Assembly: GCA_030268105.1 (NCBI GenBank)
Contig: BSDZ01000011.1
Span: 2,579,001 to 2,643,000, forward strand
Reading direction: 5' to 3'
Length of the DNA stretch: 64,000 nt
Origin: Volvox africanus
Lineage: Eukaryota; Chlorophyta; Chlorophyceae; Chlamydomonadales; Volvocaceae
Below the pieces are notes generated by a model. It was not told where the DNA came from. It saw nothing but the letters and a program-made list of their open reading frames with translations, and made no database searches. Shown piece by piece: positions 43,501 to 55,100 of this stretch. The number at the start of each line of letters is the position of its first letter. The first letter of the stretch is position 1. The translations under genes were made by a program, and so were the position numbers.

Positions 43501-46337
43501 CCGGCACCAATGGGGTGGCCAGCAACTGGACAAGTCATCTGGGGGAGGGATTACATTGGGAACTGGGTCGAGGCCGGCGATGCAAAGCACACGTCACATC
43601 GCAACAGAAGTCATGCACGATGTTGGATATGTGTCCTCATGCGTTATACTGCCTCTGTCCTGTGCAGCCTTGTAGGAGCTCAGAGCGTTGTTTATAAGCA
43701 TGGGAGTGAACACCGCGGATAGGAGTGAACCCCATGCTTTGCAGCATGGGGCAATACAAATGAATGTGTGATGTAACTTTGCAACAAATGGACGAAAGCT
43801 GCCCCTAAGCACCAGCTCGCCCTTGTATGGGTGGAATTGACATCTGACGGTCGGTCCTGATACTTTCGGCAACTTTTGCACAGATGGATAGAGAAGTAGC
43901 AGTCACAGAGGCGTATTCCGTCGATGGTCAATGGCTGAGGGGCGGGCCGCATCTCTATCCTTCTCTCTATCCATCCGGATGTGCTGGGTAGATAGTCGTC
44001 CGAGGCACTGGCTGGTAAACTGTGCAGCTAGGAGACAATACCGCCGTGTATCATTTTACTGGACCTGATTGAACCTATCTTATGAAGCTACTGTGATTTG
44101 TTGCAACTTTTGATCAAAACCATCCGCATTCGACTCAGTCCTGCAGTTAACCTACCACAGCGCCTATTGATACTGCAACCGTGTGCGGTACTGCAGGACT
44201 GAGTCGAATGCGGATGGTTTTGATCAAAAGTTGCAACAAATCACAGTAGCTTCATAAGATAGGTTCAATCAGGTCCAGTAAAATGATACACGGCGGTATT
44301 GTCTCCTAGCTGCACAGTTTACCAGCCAGTGCCTCGGACGACTATCTACCCAGCACATCCGGATGGATAGAGAGAAGGATAGAGATGCGGCCCGCCCCTC
44401 AGCCATTGACCATCGACGGAATACGCCTCTGTGACTGCTACTTCTCTATCCATCTGTGCAAAAGTTGCCGAAAGTATCAGGACCGACCGTCAGATGTCAA
44501 TTCCACCCATACAAGGGCGAGCTGGTGCTTAGGGGCAGCTTTCGTCCATTTGTTGCAAAGTTACATCACACATTCATTTGTATTGCCCCATGCTGCAAAG
44601 CATGGGGTTCACTCCTATCCGCGGTGTTCGCTCCCATGCTTATAAACAACGCTCTGAGCTCCTACAAGGCTGCACAGGACAGAGGCAGTATAATGCCTGA
44701 GGACACATATCCAACATCGTGCATGACTTCTGTTGCGATGTGACGTGTGCTTTGCATTGCCGGCCTCGACCCAGTTCCCAATGTAATCCCTCCCCCAGAT
44801 GACTTGTCCAGTTGCTGGCCACCCCATTGGTGCCGGATAAGGCGGGGCTTACGAAAATTGACAGTAGCGCAATGTCATATGCACTATTGACATGACATCA
44901 CAATGGTTGCTCGAGTATGAGCGCGCCAATACATGCGAACGTTTGCCTGTACTTGTTGAGGGGAAACCCTTACCCAGCTTTTTCCCGATTTGGGGCCCCC
45001 TTCACACAGGCAGCACCCCTTGTGTTAGCGCCTCACCTAACCGCGTGTACATCACTTACAGATGGGACGCTCCTTTCATTTTCTCGACCTGAAACTGATT
45101 GTAGCTAAAGCTTCGGCTGCATTTATGGCTTGCGTGCTCGTGCCACCATTTGCTACCATGCTTGTGGATAATTGTATGTCCACATTGGGAATATGTCCGC
45201 GACATTGGCTAACTCGGCGTGGTTTCATAATGAATCCAATTAACCACTTTGTATATATATATACATATTCCCAATGTGGACATACAATTATCCACAAGCA
45301 TGGTAGCAAATGGTGGCACGAGCACACAACATCAAGCCATAAATGCAGCCGAAGCTTTAGCTACAATCAGTTTCAGGTCGAGAAAATGAAAGGAGCGTCC
45401 CATCTGTAAGTGATGTACACGCGGTTAGGTGAGGCGCTAACACAAGGGGTGCTGCCTGTGTGAAGGGGGCCCCAAATCGGGAAAAAGCTGGGTAAGGGTT
45501 TCCCCTCAACAAGTACAGGCAAACGTTCGCATGTATTGGCGCGCTCATACTCGAGCAACCATTGTGATGTCATGTCAATAGCGCATATGACATTGCGCTA
45601 CTGTCAATTTTCGTAAGCCCCGCCTTATCCGGCACCAATGGGGTGGCCAGCAACTGGACAAGTCATCTGGGGGAGGGATTACATTGGGAACTGGGTCGAG
45701 GCCGGCGATGCAAAGCACACGTCACATCGCAACAGAAGTCATGCACGATGTTGGATATGTGTCCTCATGCGTTATACTGCCTCTGTCCTGTGCAGCCTTG
45801 TAGGAGCTCAGAGCGTTGTTTATAAGCATGGGAGTGAACACCGCGGATAGGAGTGAACCCCATGCTTTGCAGCATGGGGCAATACAAATGAATGTGTGAT
45901 GTAACTTTGCAACAAATGGACGAAAGCTGCCCCTAAGCACCAGCTCTCCCTTGTATGGGTGGAATTGACATCTGACGGTCGGTCCTGATACTTTTGGCAA
46001 CTTTTGCACGTGTCTGCCAGATGGATAGAGAAGTAGCAGTCACAGAGGCGTATTCCGTCGATGGTCAATGGCTGAGGGGCGGGCCGCATCTCTATCCTTC
46101 TCTCTATCCATCCGGATGTGCTGGGTAGATAGTCGTCCGAGGCACTGGCTGGTAAACTGTGCAGCTAGGAGACAATACCGCCGTGTATCATTTTACTGGA
46201 CCTGATTGAACCTATCTTATGAAGCTACTGTGATTTGTTGCAACTTTTGATCAAAACCATCCGCATTCGACTCAGTCCTGCAGTTAACCTACCACAGCGC
46301 CTATTGATACTGCAACCGTGTGCGGTACTGCAGGACT
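40579..46337. repeat. Tandem array of ~2.13-kb double-palindrome units (2.7 copies)
   Basis: A 5.76-kb block in which every ~1.07 kb the sequence turns back on itself. Two kinds of hairpin centre alternate. P-type loops (68 nt, with a TA run) are at 40931-40998, 43068-43135 and 45196-45263. Q-type loops (44 nt, between CTGCAG stems) are at 42010-42053, 44147-44190 and 46284-46327. Between loops the arms are reverse complements over nearly their whole length, with rare substitutions, so the block is also a direct tandem repeat of about 2.13 kb. The left edge lies in a P arm and the right edge ten bases into a Q stem; outside them similarity stops abruptly. Frames inside reach only 115 codons, appear in mirror copies and have no known domain, so I see no encoded protein. 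Most of the block (about 40579-45628) is one giant palindrome centred near 43102. The family of mobile or satellite element is unrecognised. Confidence 0.93.
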
Positions 46338-46943
46338 CCATAGTGTTCGCGCTTGGGTTTTCAATGCGTAATTTAAAGATGTGGGACGAAGTGAACAGGA
46401 TGGGCCCCCTGCTTCTTGACGTGCATGCAACCCTAGCCATTAGGCATAAACTTGTCACTGCCTCAAATTCGGCGTGAACTTATTGAATGTGATGTTAGGT
46501 GCCTGCGCCAGGCGCCTGGCTGGGCGTGCGTGCTTGCGCATTTACCTCTAAAGCTATATAGTGTTACTTTCGTCCATAACATTTTGCGTTGATAGATAAC
46601 ACAAAGAATGGTGCTAGAAAAACCACAAGGATTTCGATTGATTTCCAGCCATTTTTGGTATCCTTTTAATGATACTTTAAAAACATGTTCGGGAGGGGCT
46701 GAACGCGCTGTGCAGTCCCTGAGGTATAAAAATTAATGAATTGCAGCTTCTCGGCAAATCCAGTCGACAAATATGTTTTTTATTGCATATATTGGTTACA
46801 CTAGCTGAAGCTAGCCTAGCACGGAAAGCCGACCGTAGATGTTTCGGAGCAGGTGCGTACGTCTTGGCGAAGCAAGTAGCATCCACAATGACGAAATGCT
46901 CGAGTCAGCTGCTATCGACAACAGTTGAGAATATTTTGACACC
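46338..46943. other. Spacer and 5' flank of the uridine kinase gene
   Basis: Unique sequence right of the array, AT-rich. It should contain the promoter and 5' UTR of the next gene. No separate gene seen. Confidence 0.5.
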
Positions 46944-49900
46944 ATGTCTGATCATCATCCCCAGGGCGGCACGCCTCAAAGGCCGCGCACGTCAGTTGAA
47001 AATGGTCCCGAAGGGAACGTTGATGGCCACAGAGAAACTGGTGTCGATACGGATACACAAACTTCGAGGTCGAGAGCAGAAAACGGCAGCAGCAGTGGAC
47101 GACCGCATAAGCGTCTTCACACTGGGGTTTTCATCATTGGTGCGTTAGACTGCAAGCTAACCCTTGGTATTTTGTAATTTGTTTTTACTTAATGAGGTTT
47201 TCCGCAGGCGTATGCGGCGGAACGGCCTCCGGAAAGACAACCGTCTGTGATACAATCATGCAGCGGTTGCATGACAGCTGCGTCGTGATGCTTTCTCAGG
47301 ACTCTTTCTACCGTTGCTTAACGGAAGAGGAGCGCGCCAACGTTGCGAGTGAGGGGGCGGCTGTTGCACGGCAACCTGTCTAAAGCATGATATTAACACC
47401 GGCCCGCTTTGAAAGTACTGCTGCATTAACTGGTTCTCATGGAGTAGTTCGGACGTAATCTCGATTAGGGCTGAGAAGATCTGCCAGGGGACCTTACGAA
47501 AAAGCTACCTTCTTCGCCGGTCCGACAATTAAAGTTTGGATTGCATACGGCTCGCGCATCGCGCCTGAATTTCTACTCAAGGGAGGACTTTGTGATAGCT
47601 TTCCTTCCTTCCCGTTCACTCCGCATCAGCTCGTCGGTCACCGTGGTCGAGGGTCCCCTGCCACGTCAGCAGAAAGAAGTGGGGGAGGCCGAAAAGCCGA
47701 AGCCAGGACGAACCAGGACCGCTCGTCCCACCTGCCTTTTTATCTCTTGCCATGCCGCTGCAGAGTACAACTTTGATCATCCGGACGCCTTTGACAAACC
47801 CCTTATACTGGAAACCCTTCAGAGGCTGCGGGTCAGTGCGGGGACCGTGGGACCATGACAGGCGATATGGTCAACTTGCTCCGCTCACTGGACAGATGCC
47901 ACTGAGCTCGTATTGAGGAACTGTGTCGCACGCAATGCGCTTGCCAAGACGGACATAACTCCTGCATTACTACGTTCCTGATGCGTTTTTTCTGAAAACT
48001 AAAGCAAACAAACGTTATTACACTGTGGCCCCCAGATATCATACCGTAAATACCACAACACTACGCCACACTCCACCGCATCCTTGCATCAACTGGTCAC
48101 GTGTTGGCGTGACTCTCTAAAGGGCTAGCGGCAGCAGCGACAACACTAACACTGCGGCTTTCCGAAACGGAGCAGCAGCAAGGGGGTGATGCAAATTAGA
48201 CACCTTGCTCACATCGCTGCCCTACCGCTGGCTCCCCATCCTCTGGCCCCCCATGATTTCGCTTTGGACCCCTGAATTTTGACAATTCACGCGTCCGTGC
48301 TTCCGATCCAAACCACCCGCATTTGACAGGCGGGCCAGCCGGCGGAGGTCCCTACCTACGACTTCTCTCGCCACGCTCGGTCTGGCGAAATCCGGCTGAC
48401 GGGCCCCGCGGACGTGGTCGTGATTGAAGGCATTCTGGTGCTGGCTATGAAGGAAGTCCGGGAGATGTGCAACATGAAGATATATGTTGACACCGGTCAG
48501 TGCGTTCTGTAAGGAATGGGGAGTTTAGATGATGTATGTGCATGTGTGGAGAGTAACGAAGGTGACGGCGAAGAGCAACATACACGCCGAGCGCACCTGG
48601 CGAAGATCCGAAGGCTGGCGAATTGGTCGGGGTCGAGGGGGAATTCACGTTCTCAGCCGGCAAGTCCTTCCGCTGAAGGAGCATTCGCTTTGGACCCGAG
48701 CGCTGTCCATGGCGCTATGTCGGGGGATAGCCAGGGACCTCAGGGGTGTGCGGCCACCTGTGTATCATAATGCAAGGTGGTCGTGTTTCCTCGTCCGTGC
48801 GCTTGAGGCCTCCGGACGTCCCTGTCGTCACAGTCCTTATCGCGGGACGTGAGCTCATATACGCCGTCGGCTCGCTGAGATCCGCAATCCCTCATACCGG
48901 GACATCAGATTCACAACGCCCTTACTACCTTACCTGGCGCGTTGTCCACTATCTTGGCTCCCATGCGCTCGCGCACGCAGATGACGACGTGCGGTTGGCG
49001 CGCCGCATCCAGCGAGACGTGGCGTCCCGGGGCCGCGACGTGGCAGGTGTGTTGGAGGGCACCGGGTGATCTCGATGGGGTACTGATGATGGCGTCAAAA
49101 ATGAAGGGTGGGTTACATATTACACACAGGATTTGAACCATGCTGCCATCATATTCCCATTTCCGCGTGGCCTCAGCATAAAGCTGGGCCGTTGCTTTTG
49201 CGCCCCACCCCCTCCCCCCTCCCTCTCTTCCCCCTCCCTCCCCAACGCACTCCCCAGGGGTTTTGAAGCAGTACACGGAGTTTGTGAAGCCCATGTTTGA
49301 CCAGTTCGTGGCTCCCAGCCGACGCCATGCGGACGTCATCATCCCCTGGGGCAAGTAAGCGCCGGGATGCAGGAGCGGGAGGAGAGAGGGATGAGGGCTT
49401 TCGGGGTGGACAGACATCCGGGTGCAGGGGGGATACAGGGTGAGGATAGGCTGGCTCGCCTAGAAGACCAGAATACGCGCCAGTAGATTGGCTCCAAGCC
49501 AGGACGCGCACACGCTCAGGTAATGGAGCCCAACGACCATCGCTCCGATAGGGCCTCCGAGACCAGCCATTACCGAGTCTTGTCAGCTCCCTGAACCCCC
49601 GAAACTTACGCACCCTACAATTTCGTGTACACCTACGATCCCTCACTTGCACGTTACCCACACCCTCTCACTCTTCGTGGCGTTACGGACGTCAGGGGCA
49701 ACAACCTGGTGGCGATTGACCTGATTGTGGAGCACATCCGCACCAAGCTCCAGCAACCCGAGCTGAAGCGGATCTACCCCAACCTGGAGGTCGTTCCCAG
49801 TAACTACCAGATCCGAGGCATGCACACCATCATACGAGACAGGACCAGCAGCAAGGAAGGTGGGTGCAGGAGGGGAGGCAGGGGGAGGGAGCAGGGCGGG

Positions 49901-52111
49901 GTGGGAAAGGGAGGGAAACTGGAAGATGTGCAATGAGGAAGGTCTGCATTGCGATGTAACCTCGGCACTCCGTGTTCCGCGTCCCGCAGACTTTGTCTTC
50001 TACGCCGACCGCCTGAACCGGCTGGTGGTGGAGGCAGGTTTGGGCCACCTGCCATTCAGTGAGACGTCCGTGACGACCCCCACCGGCGCCGTCTACTGTG
50101 GAGTGGCCTTCGCCCGCAGGCTGTGCGGGGTGTCCATCATTCGCTCCGGAGAGGCCATGGAGGCGGCGCTGAGGGCGTGCTGCAAGGGGATCAAAATCGG
50201 AAAGATCCTCGTACACAGGCAAGGAGGGGCGGACCTGGGGGCGGGGAAGAGGGGCATGGATGGATCGCGAGGAGGGGCAGCCGTGGAAGTCAGCGGCGAC
50301 CGCGGGGTGGGGAGATCTGGGGGCGGGCCTTAGGGGCAGGAACGGAAGTGAGGAGGCTGGGAGACGGGTCTGATATGTCCGTGGGGACCGAATGGAACAG
50401 GAGGGGCCAAGAGCTGTGGGGATGAGAGCCGAGCCTGCGCTGGGATGTGGGCGCACGCCCGACCATACACACCATGCACACACACACACACACACACACT
50501 TTTGTCTATTTTGGTCCCTCGTGTCCGCTGCTTCATACAGTGCTCGCCTTCCTCCGCTGATCGCTCTTCCCCCTTTCGTCGCATATCTCGCTTATGGCCT
50601 CCTCCTCAACAGGCACGTGGACAACAACGATGTGATCTACGAGAAGCTCCCGGCGGACATCGCGGAGCGCCACGTGCTGCTGCTGGACCCCTTGCTGAGC
50701 ACGGGATCGACTGCCGTGAAGGCCATACAGGTGGGGATCCCGAGTTGCGAGGACGCATGTGAATAGGGCAGGGCGTGTGTGCCTCGGGGGCAGGGTGGAG
50801 CTTGTGAGGTTGGCGTGCATATGACGGGAGCTTCTTGATTGATGATGCACGCAAATTACAGGGCCCATGGGGGCCCCGTGGGGACTGAGAACGCATGTAC
50901 GGAGGTAATCAGAAGGGCGCGGAGGTCGCCGAGAAATGGGTCCTTTAGGGCGGGGGGGGTTTCAGGAGGAAGGGGAGAGCCCTGTTGGAGTCAAGACATC
51001 AGTTTAGGTGTGCCCTTCCGCTCTTAATGAATTCTTTGCCAGTTCTTCACACTTCCCCTAACATTTTATTCTGCACCTCTCTCAGCCCCAACCCCAACTG
51101 CAAACCCCGGCCCCCACCGGCCTCCCGGGCAGATCCTGAAAAGACGCGGAGTGGCCGAGGACCGCATCCTCTTCCTCACCATCATCGCGGCCCCTGAGGG
51201 CATTGTGCGGGTGTGTATCGCTGCTGGGGGAAGGGAAGGGGACAGCTGGGCCTACAGCAGTGCGAGTCGATGCAAGGGCTATTGTCGCGGGCGTGTTGGG
51301 TGCTGTACTCTACCGGCTCAGTTAGTCCTTGGTTGTCAGCGGCAGCTGCCAGAAGGACACTTGCCGCCAGATAGCCATTGGCGCCAGCATTTAGGGCCGT
51401 TAGGTAGATGGATGGCTGCTCAGAGATGTCTCACGCGCCGCATTACCCACATGCTAATAGTCGGGCTGCTTTACGTTTTTGCCTTGTCATTCAGTCGGGA
51501 TGGTGGCGCATTCACTAACGCCCCGCGTTGTGTCCTTGTGCCCCATCCCACCCGGGCCTTCTCCCTTCCAACACCGTACACACACATACACACAGGTGTG
51601 CAGCACATTCCCCGCCGTGAAGCTGCTGACTTCAGAGATCGACGATTGCGTTGATCCCGAAGAGAACTTTGCGCTGGTGCCCGGGGCAGGGAACTACGGA
51701 GTGAGTGCAACGAAGGGCGGGGCGAGGAGAGAAGGGGGAGTGGGAGGGAGGGGGCAGAAGGGAGAGGGCTACCGGAGCGAAAGCGGCTGAAGGGTGGACG
51801 CAGGAGCAGCGGAAAGACGACACTTTAGGGTTTGCTCACTTGGGGCCAGGGCCCTGGGCAGGGTTGAGGGCGAAGGTGCGTAGGGATGATTGGAGGTTTT
51901 CCTGGGTGGGGCCCTGACCGCTGTAGCTGAGGTCAGACTTAATCTCATCCACAGCCCTGTCCTCTCTGAGACTGGATTGCACAGCGCAAATGTGTCTCGG
52001 GTCAGGAAGATGGGAAGCAGTGCTCGGGGAATTAATACCGTTCACGCACCTGTCTGATTCCCGGTATGCTTCTTTCACGCTTCGCTGCAGAACCGCTATT
52101 TCTGCGAGTGA
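46944..52111 (+). CDS. Uridine kinase / uracil phosphoribosyltransferase, bifunctional
   Basis: Twelve exons: 46944-47139, 47208-47348, 47764-47831, 48330-48495, 48981-49046, 49258-49354, 49696-49859, 49990-50218, 50613-50730, 51133-51210, 51596-51700, 52091-52111; phases close to 482 aa, the usual length of plant UK/UPRT proteins. The N-terminal 60 residues are polar and disordered. The uridine kinase half has the P-loop '[12 protein letters not shown]' (66-77), 'QDSFYR', '[10 protein letters not shown]', 'TYDFSRHAR', 'VIEGILVL' and 'RLARRIQRD'. The phosphoribosyltransferase half has '[11 protein letters not shown]', '[16 protein letters not shown]', '[10 protein letters not shown]', the PRPP loop '[17 protein letters not shown]', and ends 'GAGNYGNRYFCE'. 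It salvages uridine and uracil to UMP. Exon 8 ends at a GC donor. Family members usually end G-D-R-Y-F-G; here N replaces D and C replaces G. In plants the UPRT half is often weak or inactive, so UPRT activity is not proven. Confidence 0.93.
50219..50612 (+). other. GC-AG intron in the UK/UPRT gene
   Basis: Exon 8 ends 'GTACACAG' and the intron starts 'gcaagg'; the next exon starts after 'caacag' at 50613. Phase (AG + G = Arg) and the family sequence 'H-R-H-V-D' fit only this donor. The rest of the donor (AG|GCAAGG) is a strong match to U1, as usual for GC donors. The intron includes an (AC)n run near 50478-50499. Confidence 0.8.
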
Positions 52112-55100
52112 AGCCACCGCGAGGTGAGGTGAGGTGGGGCGACGTGGGCGAGTGCGCGACCGCTCTGCAGGCAAGGAAAGCAAAGCGGCGCATCTGGTCG
52201 CCATGTGCAGCCCCGGCGTGGCACGTCCCGTCCTTTGCCAGGACACCGTGCCGTACGGGGCCACAGTCGATTCCGTGAGCTGTGCTTTGGGGGCATCTGT
52301 TAACATCTCTACCTGCAGTGCAGCCGACATTACGTAGGAATATTATTATTGCTGAGGATGATCTCCGAGGCTCTCCTCGGCGGCCAGTGGGACGTGCGGG
52401 TAGGTGGGGAGAACGTCCGAGATGGGTCTTGGGGCTCAGGAGGGGAGCCGGCAGCTGCTGGCGGCGGGCACACACTCGCGGATGAGTGTTCCCGCCCGGC
52501 TGCTTGTGGAGGGTGCCTGTTGTGTGCCTATCATGCGTCCACAGGTCGGGACAAGGGGCCTCAGTTCCAAGGGGCCTCCGCATTCACGTCATCGGTGAGT
52601 AGTAGTCAGCACAGAAGATTGGGCCCCCGCAATGAAGATTGCCAAACGGCAGTACGTGCGCGCTTTGCTGTAGTGGTAGGTGGGGCGGTTGGTTCGGTTG
52701 GTCGGTTCGGGTGGTCGTGGGAGTCGCATCAGGTCCCCTAGGCCCCGATCGTATCATCATTGCAGTGGCGGTGCCGTGGGCGCTCTTAGGGGTCTCTCCT
52801 TGCAAGTGCGCCCACAGCCAGAACGTCCACATCGGCGCATTTGCGTGTGTGTGTGTATCTGTGTGACCTTATTTCATTGCTGGTTCCGATAATGTGGCAG
52901 AAGGACTACACGGCGCGAGAGGGCCCCAGAGGAAAGGTGGAAGGGGAGATTTTAAATCGTTACACTCTATGTACTCTTGCCCTGGGGTAGTGTCCCGGGG
53001 TCTAGCCCCCTGATACTGTGTTGGGTGTGTGTGCGCAAAGAGCCGGTGGGGCTTTTAAGGTTGACATGGCAGAGAGGAAGACAGCAGCGTAGCCATGGAG
53101 GGTGTTGCATAGGACTGCATTGGCGCCATGTTGGCAGGAACTGAAGCAGATTGCCGTGTATAACGTTTAAGCGCATTGGTAAGGTGAATTGGGTGATGGC
53201 CTTGTGGAGTCCTCACGGGGGTGGTGGAAGGGGAGGTCGAAACCCGGTGCGTCGAGGGGATGCATGTCAGCAAGGCAGTCCCAGGGGTTTGGACAGATGC
53301 CAGGACACGCCATGCATAAGTTGTTTGAGAGGCGGCAAGGAGGTCGAAGAGGACAAGACAGGTAGGGCTGATATGCATTAGCACTAGCGCTCGTTACGTG
53401 CATTTGAGTGGAATGAAGATCTGGAGTTCAAAACTCGCTGTACTGACGGACCTGTAGTACGTATATCGTAGTCGTCGCATGTTCCTCGACAATATGGCAA
53501 AAAGCCAAAATACGATGATTTTTCTAGGATGATGGTATAGCATCACAAGAAGCTTCAATATAAGGACCAAGGTTTGGCTCGTGATTATGTGATTATGCTT
53601 ATGATACCCTGAGCAGTGGCATGCAGGCGCAATAGCTAGAGCAGGTTTGGCAAGTGCGGTTTAAGTTTGGTAGCGCTAACCTGTAGCAAGTTGTGATACA
53701 CCTATGCCTGGGACCGGCCAGTCCGTGCCAGTTATAGTCTCGGGCGCCAATGCTACCTCCCCGAGAAGCCGCTGTGAAGCGCCATGTGACGTCCAGGTTT
53801 ATCGTGGGCACAGACGCAAGACCATACAAAATGAGTTTTGTGCATAGGGCGCGATATTGTGTGTTTTGTCATCCGATGAATCCGGCGTTGGGGCTTCCCT
53901 GGAGCGTTTAGCAGTGACTGAGCACGACCGTGGCAGGCTCTCTGCTTTCTGCTTCGCCTTCCCTTCCCTTGTGTCCAGAATGCTGCGTACCCTGATGTCG
54001 CTACTGGCACTGCGCTTTTCATGTCGTGTAGCGCTCCCACCCGCCATCCCCTGTCCGGTGCTGTCGGTTCGTTTCTTGTTCGTGGTTCCTAATTGGTTCC
54101 CCCAGTCTGGCCTGGTGTATACGGCTCGTGTACGGCTGGACACTACATGTGCGGCTGGACACTACATAGAGGAAGGGGGGTGTTGGACTCGGTGCCGCTC
54201 GCAGATGCAGAGCGATGCAGCTCTCAGTAGCCCCGATTAGCCCTCTCCAGGCTGAGGCGGCTGAGACGGTTGCCGTTCACGCGGGAGGGGGCTCCTACCA
54301 ACAGCAGGCCCCAAACCCCACTTAGCATCCCTTGGTCTACGCGCTGTGATATCTGCGCCTGTCTTTGCTGTGAGTAGTAGGCGAGCAGGATGCTGTCCCC
54401 GTTTTGTGGGTATCGTTTCCATCTGACGCTTGACATAGTCCATGTACTTGGGTGTATTCTTTTGTCGCCGTCGATTTTCAGTGCCACGGTCCTCGCGGTC
54501 CGGACATCCGACGGCACACACACGCCGACGGCCTCGCTTCTGAAGATGAGGTCAGGAAGATGGTTGAGGACTCACTTTTGCACCGACTGATCATCACGCC
54601 GGGGTGCAAAGCGCTGAAGCGCTCCGTATGCTGCAGGATGAGATTTACTGCAACGTATAAAGTTTGGTGCAGATGGAGAGGCCTGCTTGAGGTTTCTGGA
54701 TTAGTCTGGATTGCTTTTCTGGCTGGTCGCATTCCTAGGCTTAGCGATTGGGTTAGTAAGGACAGCACTATATTTACATGCATCAGCTGCTGCTGCAACC
54801 ATGTTCGCTGCAACCGTAGCTCGTTGCACAGTACCCTACCAGCATTTGAGTAATTCCACAGTGTACCGAGGCCCCCTTTTCGGCGTGCATCAATGTACAT
54901 TCGGCTACAAATCTTTTGCAAGGAGGCGGGGGAGGGAGGGACGGTCGGGGGAACGGGCCACGGATCTTCCAGTGTCCATAGCAGAGTTCCAAGAGCTCTT
55001 TCGCGTCATAATCTATCCGTTGGCGGTGCAAAATACCCCCCTCCGCTGTATCACTCTGCGTGTATCCACTGCGTTCCTTGAGGGGCTGACATAGATCACA

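Noticed and set aside
40579..46337. Proteins of 60-115 residues encoded in the palindromic array
   Set aside because: The frames occur on both strands as mirror copies forced by the palindrome, have no start context, domain or family, and change length by small indels between copies.
40579..46337. Integrated parvovirus-like rolling-hairpin concatemer
   Set aside because: Alternating orientation fits at first sight, but no replication protein is encoded and loop orientation never flips, so tandem amplification explains it better.
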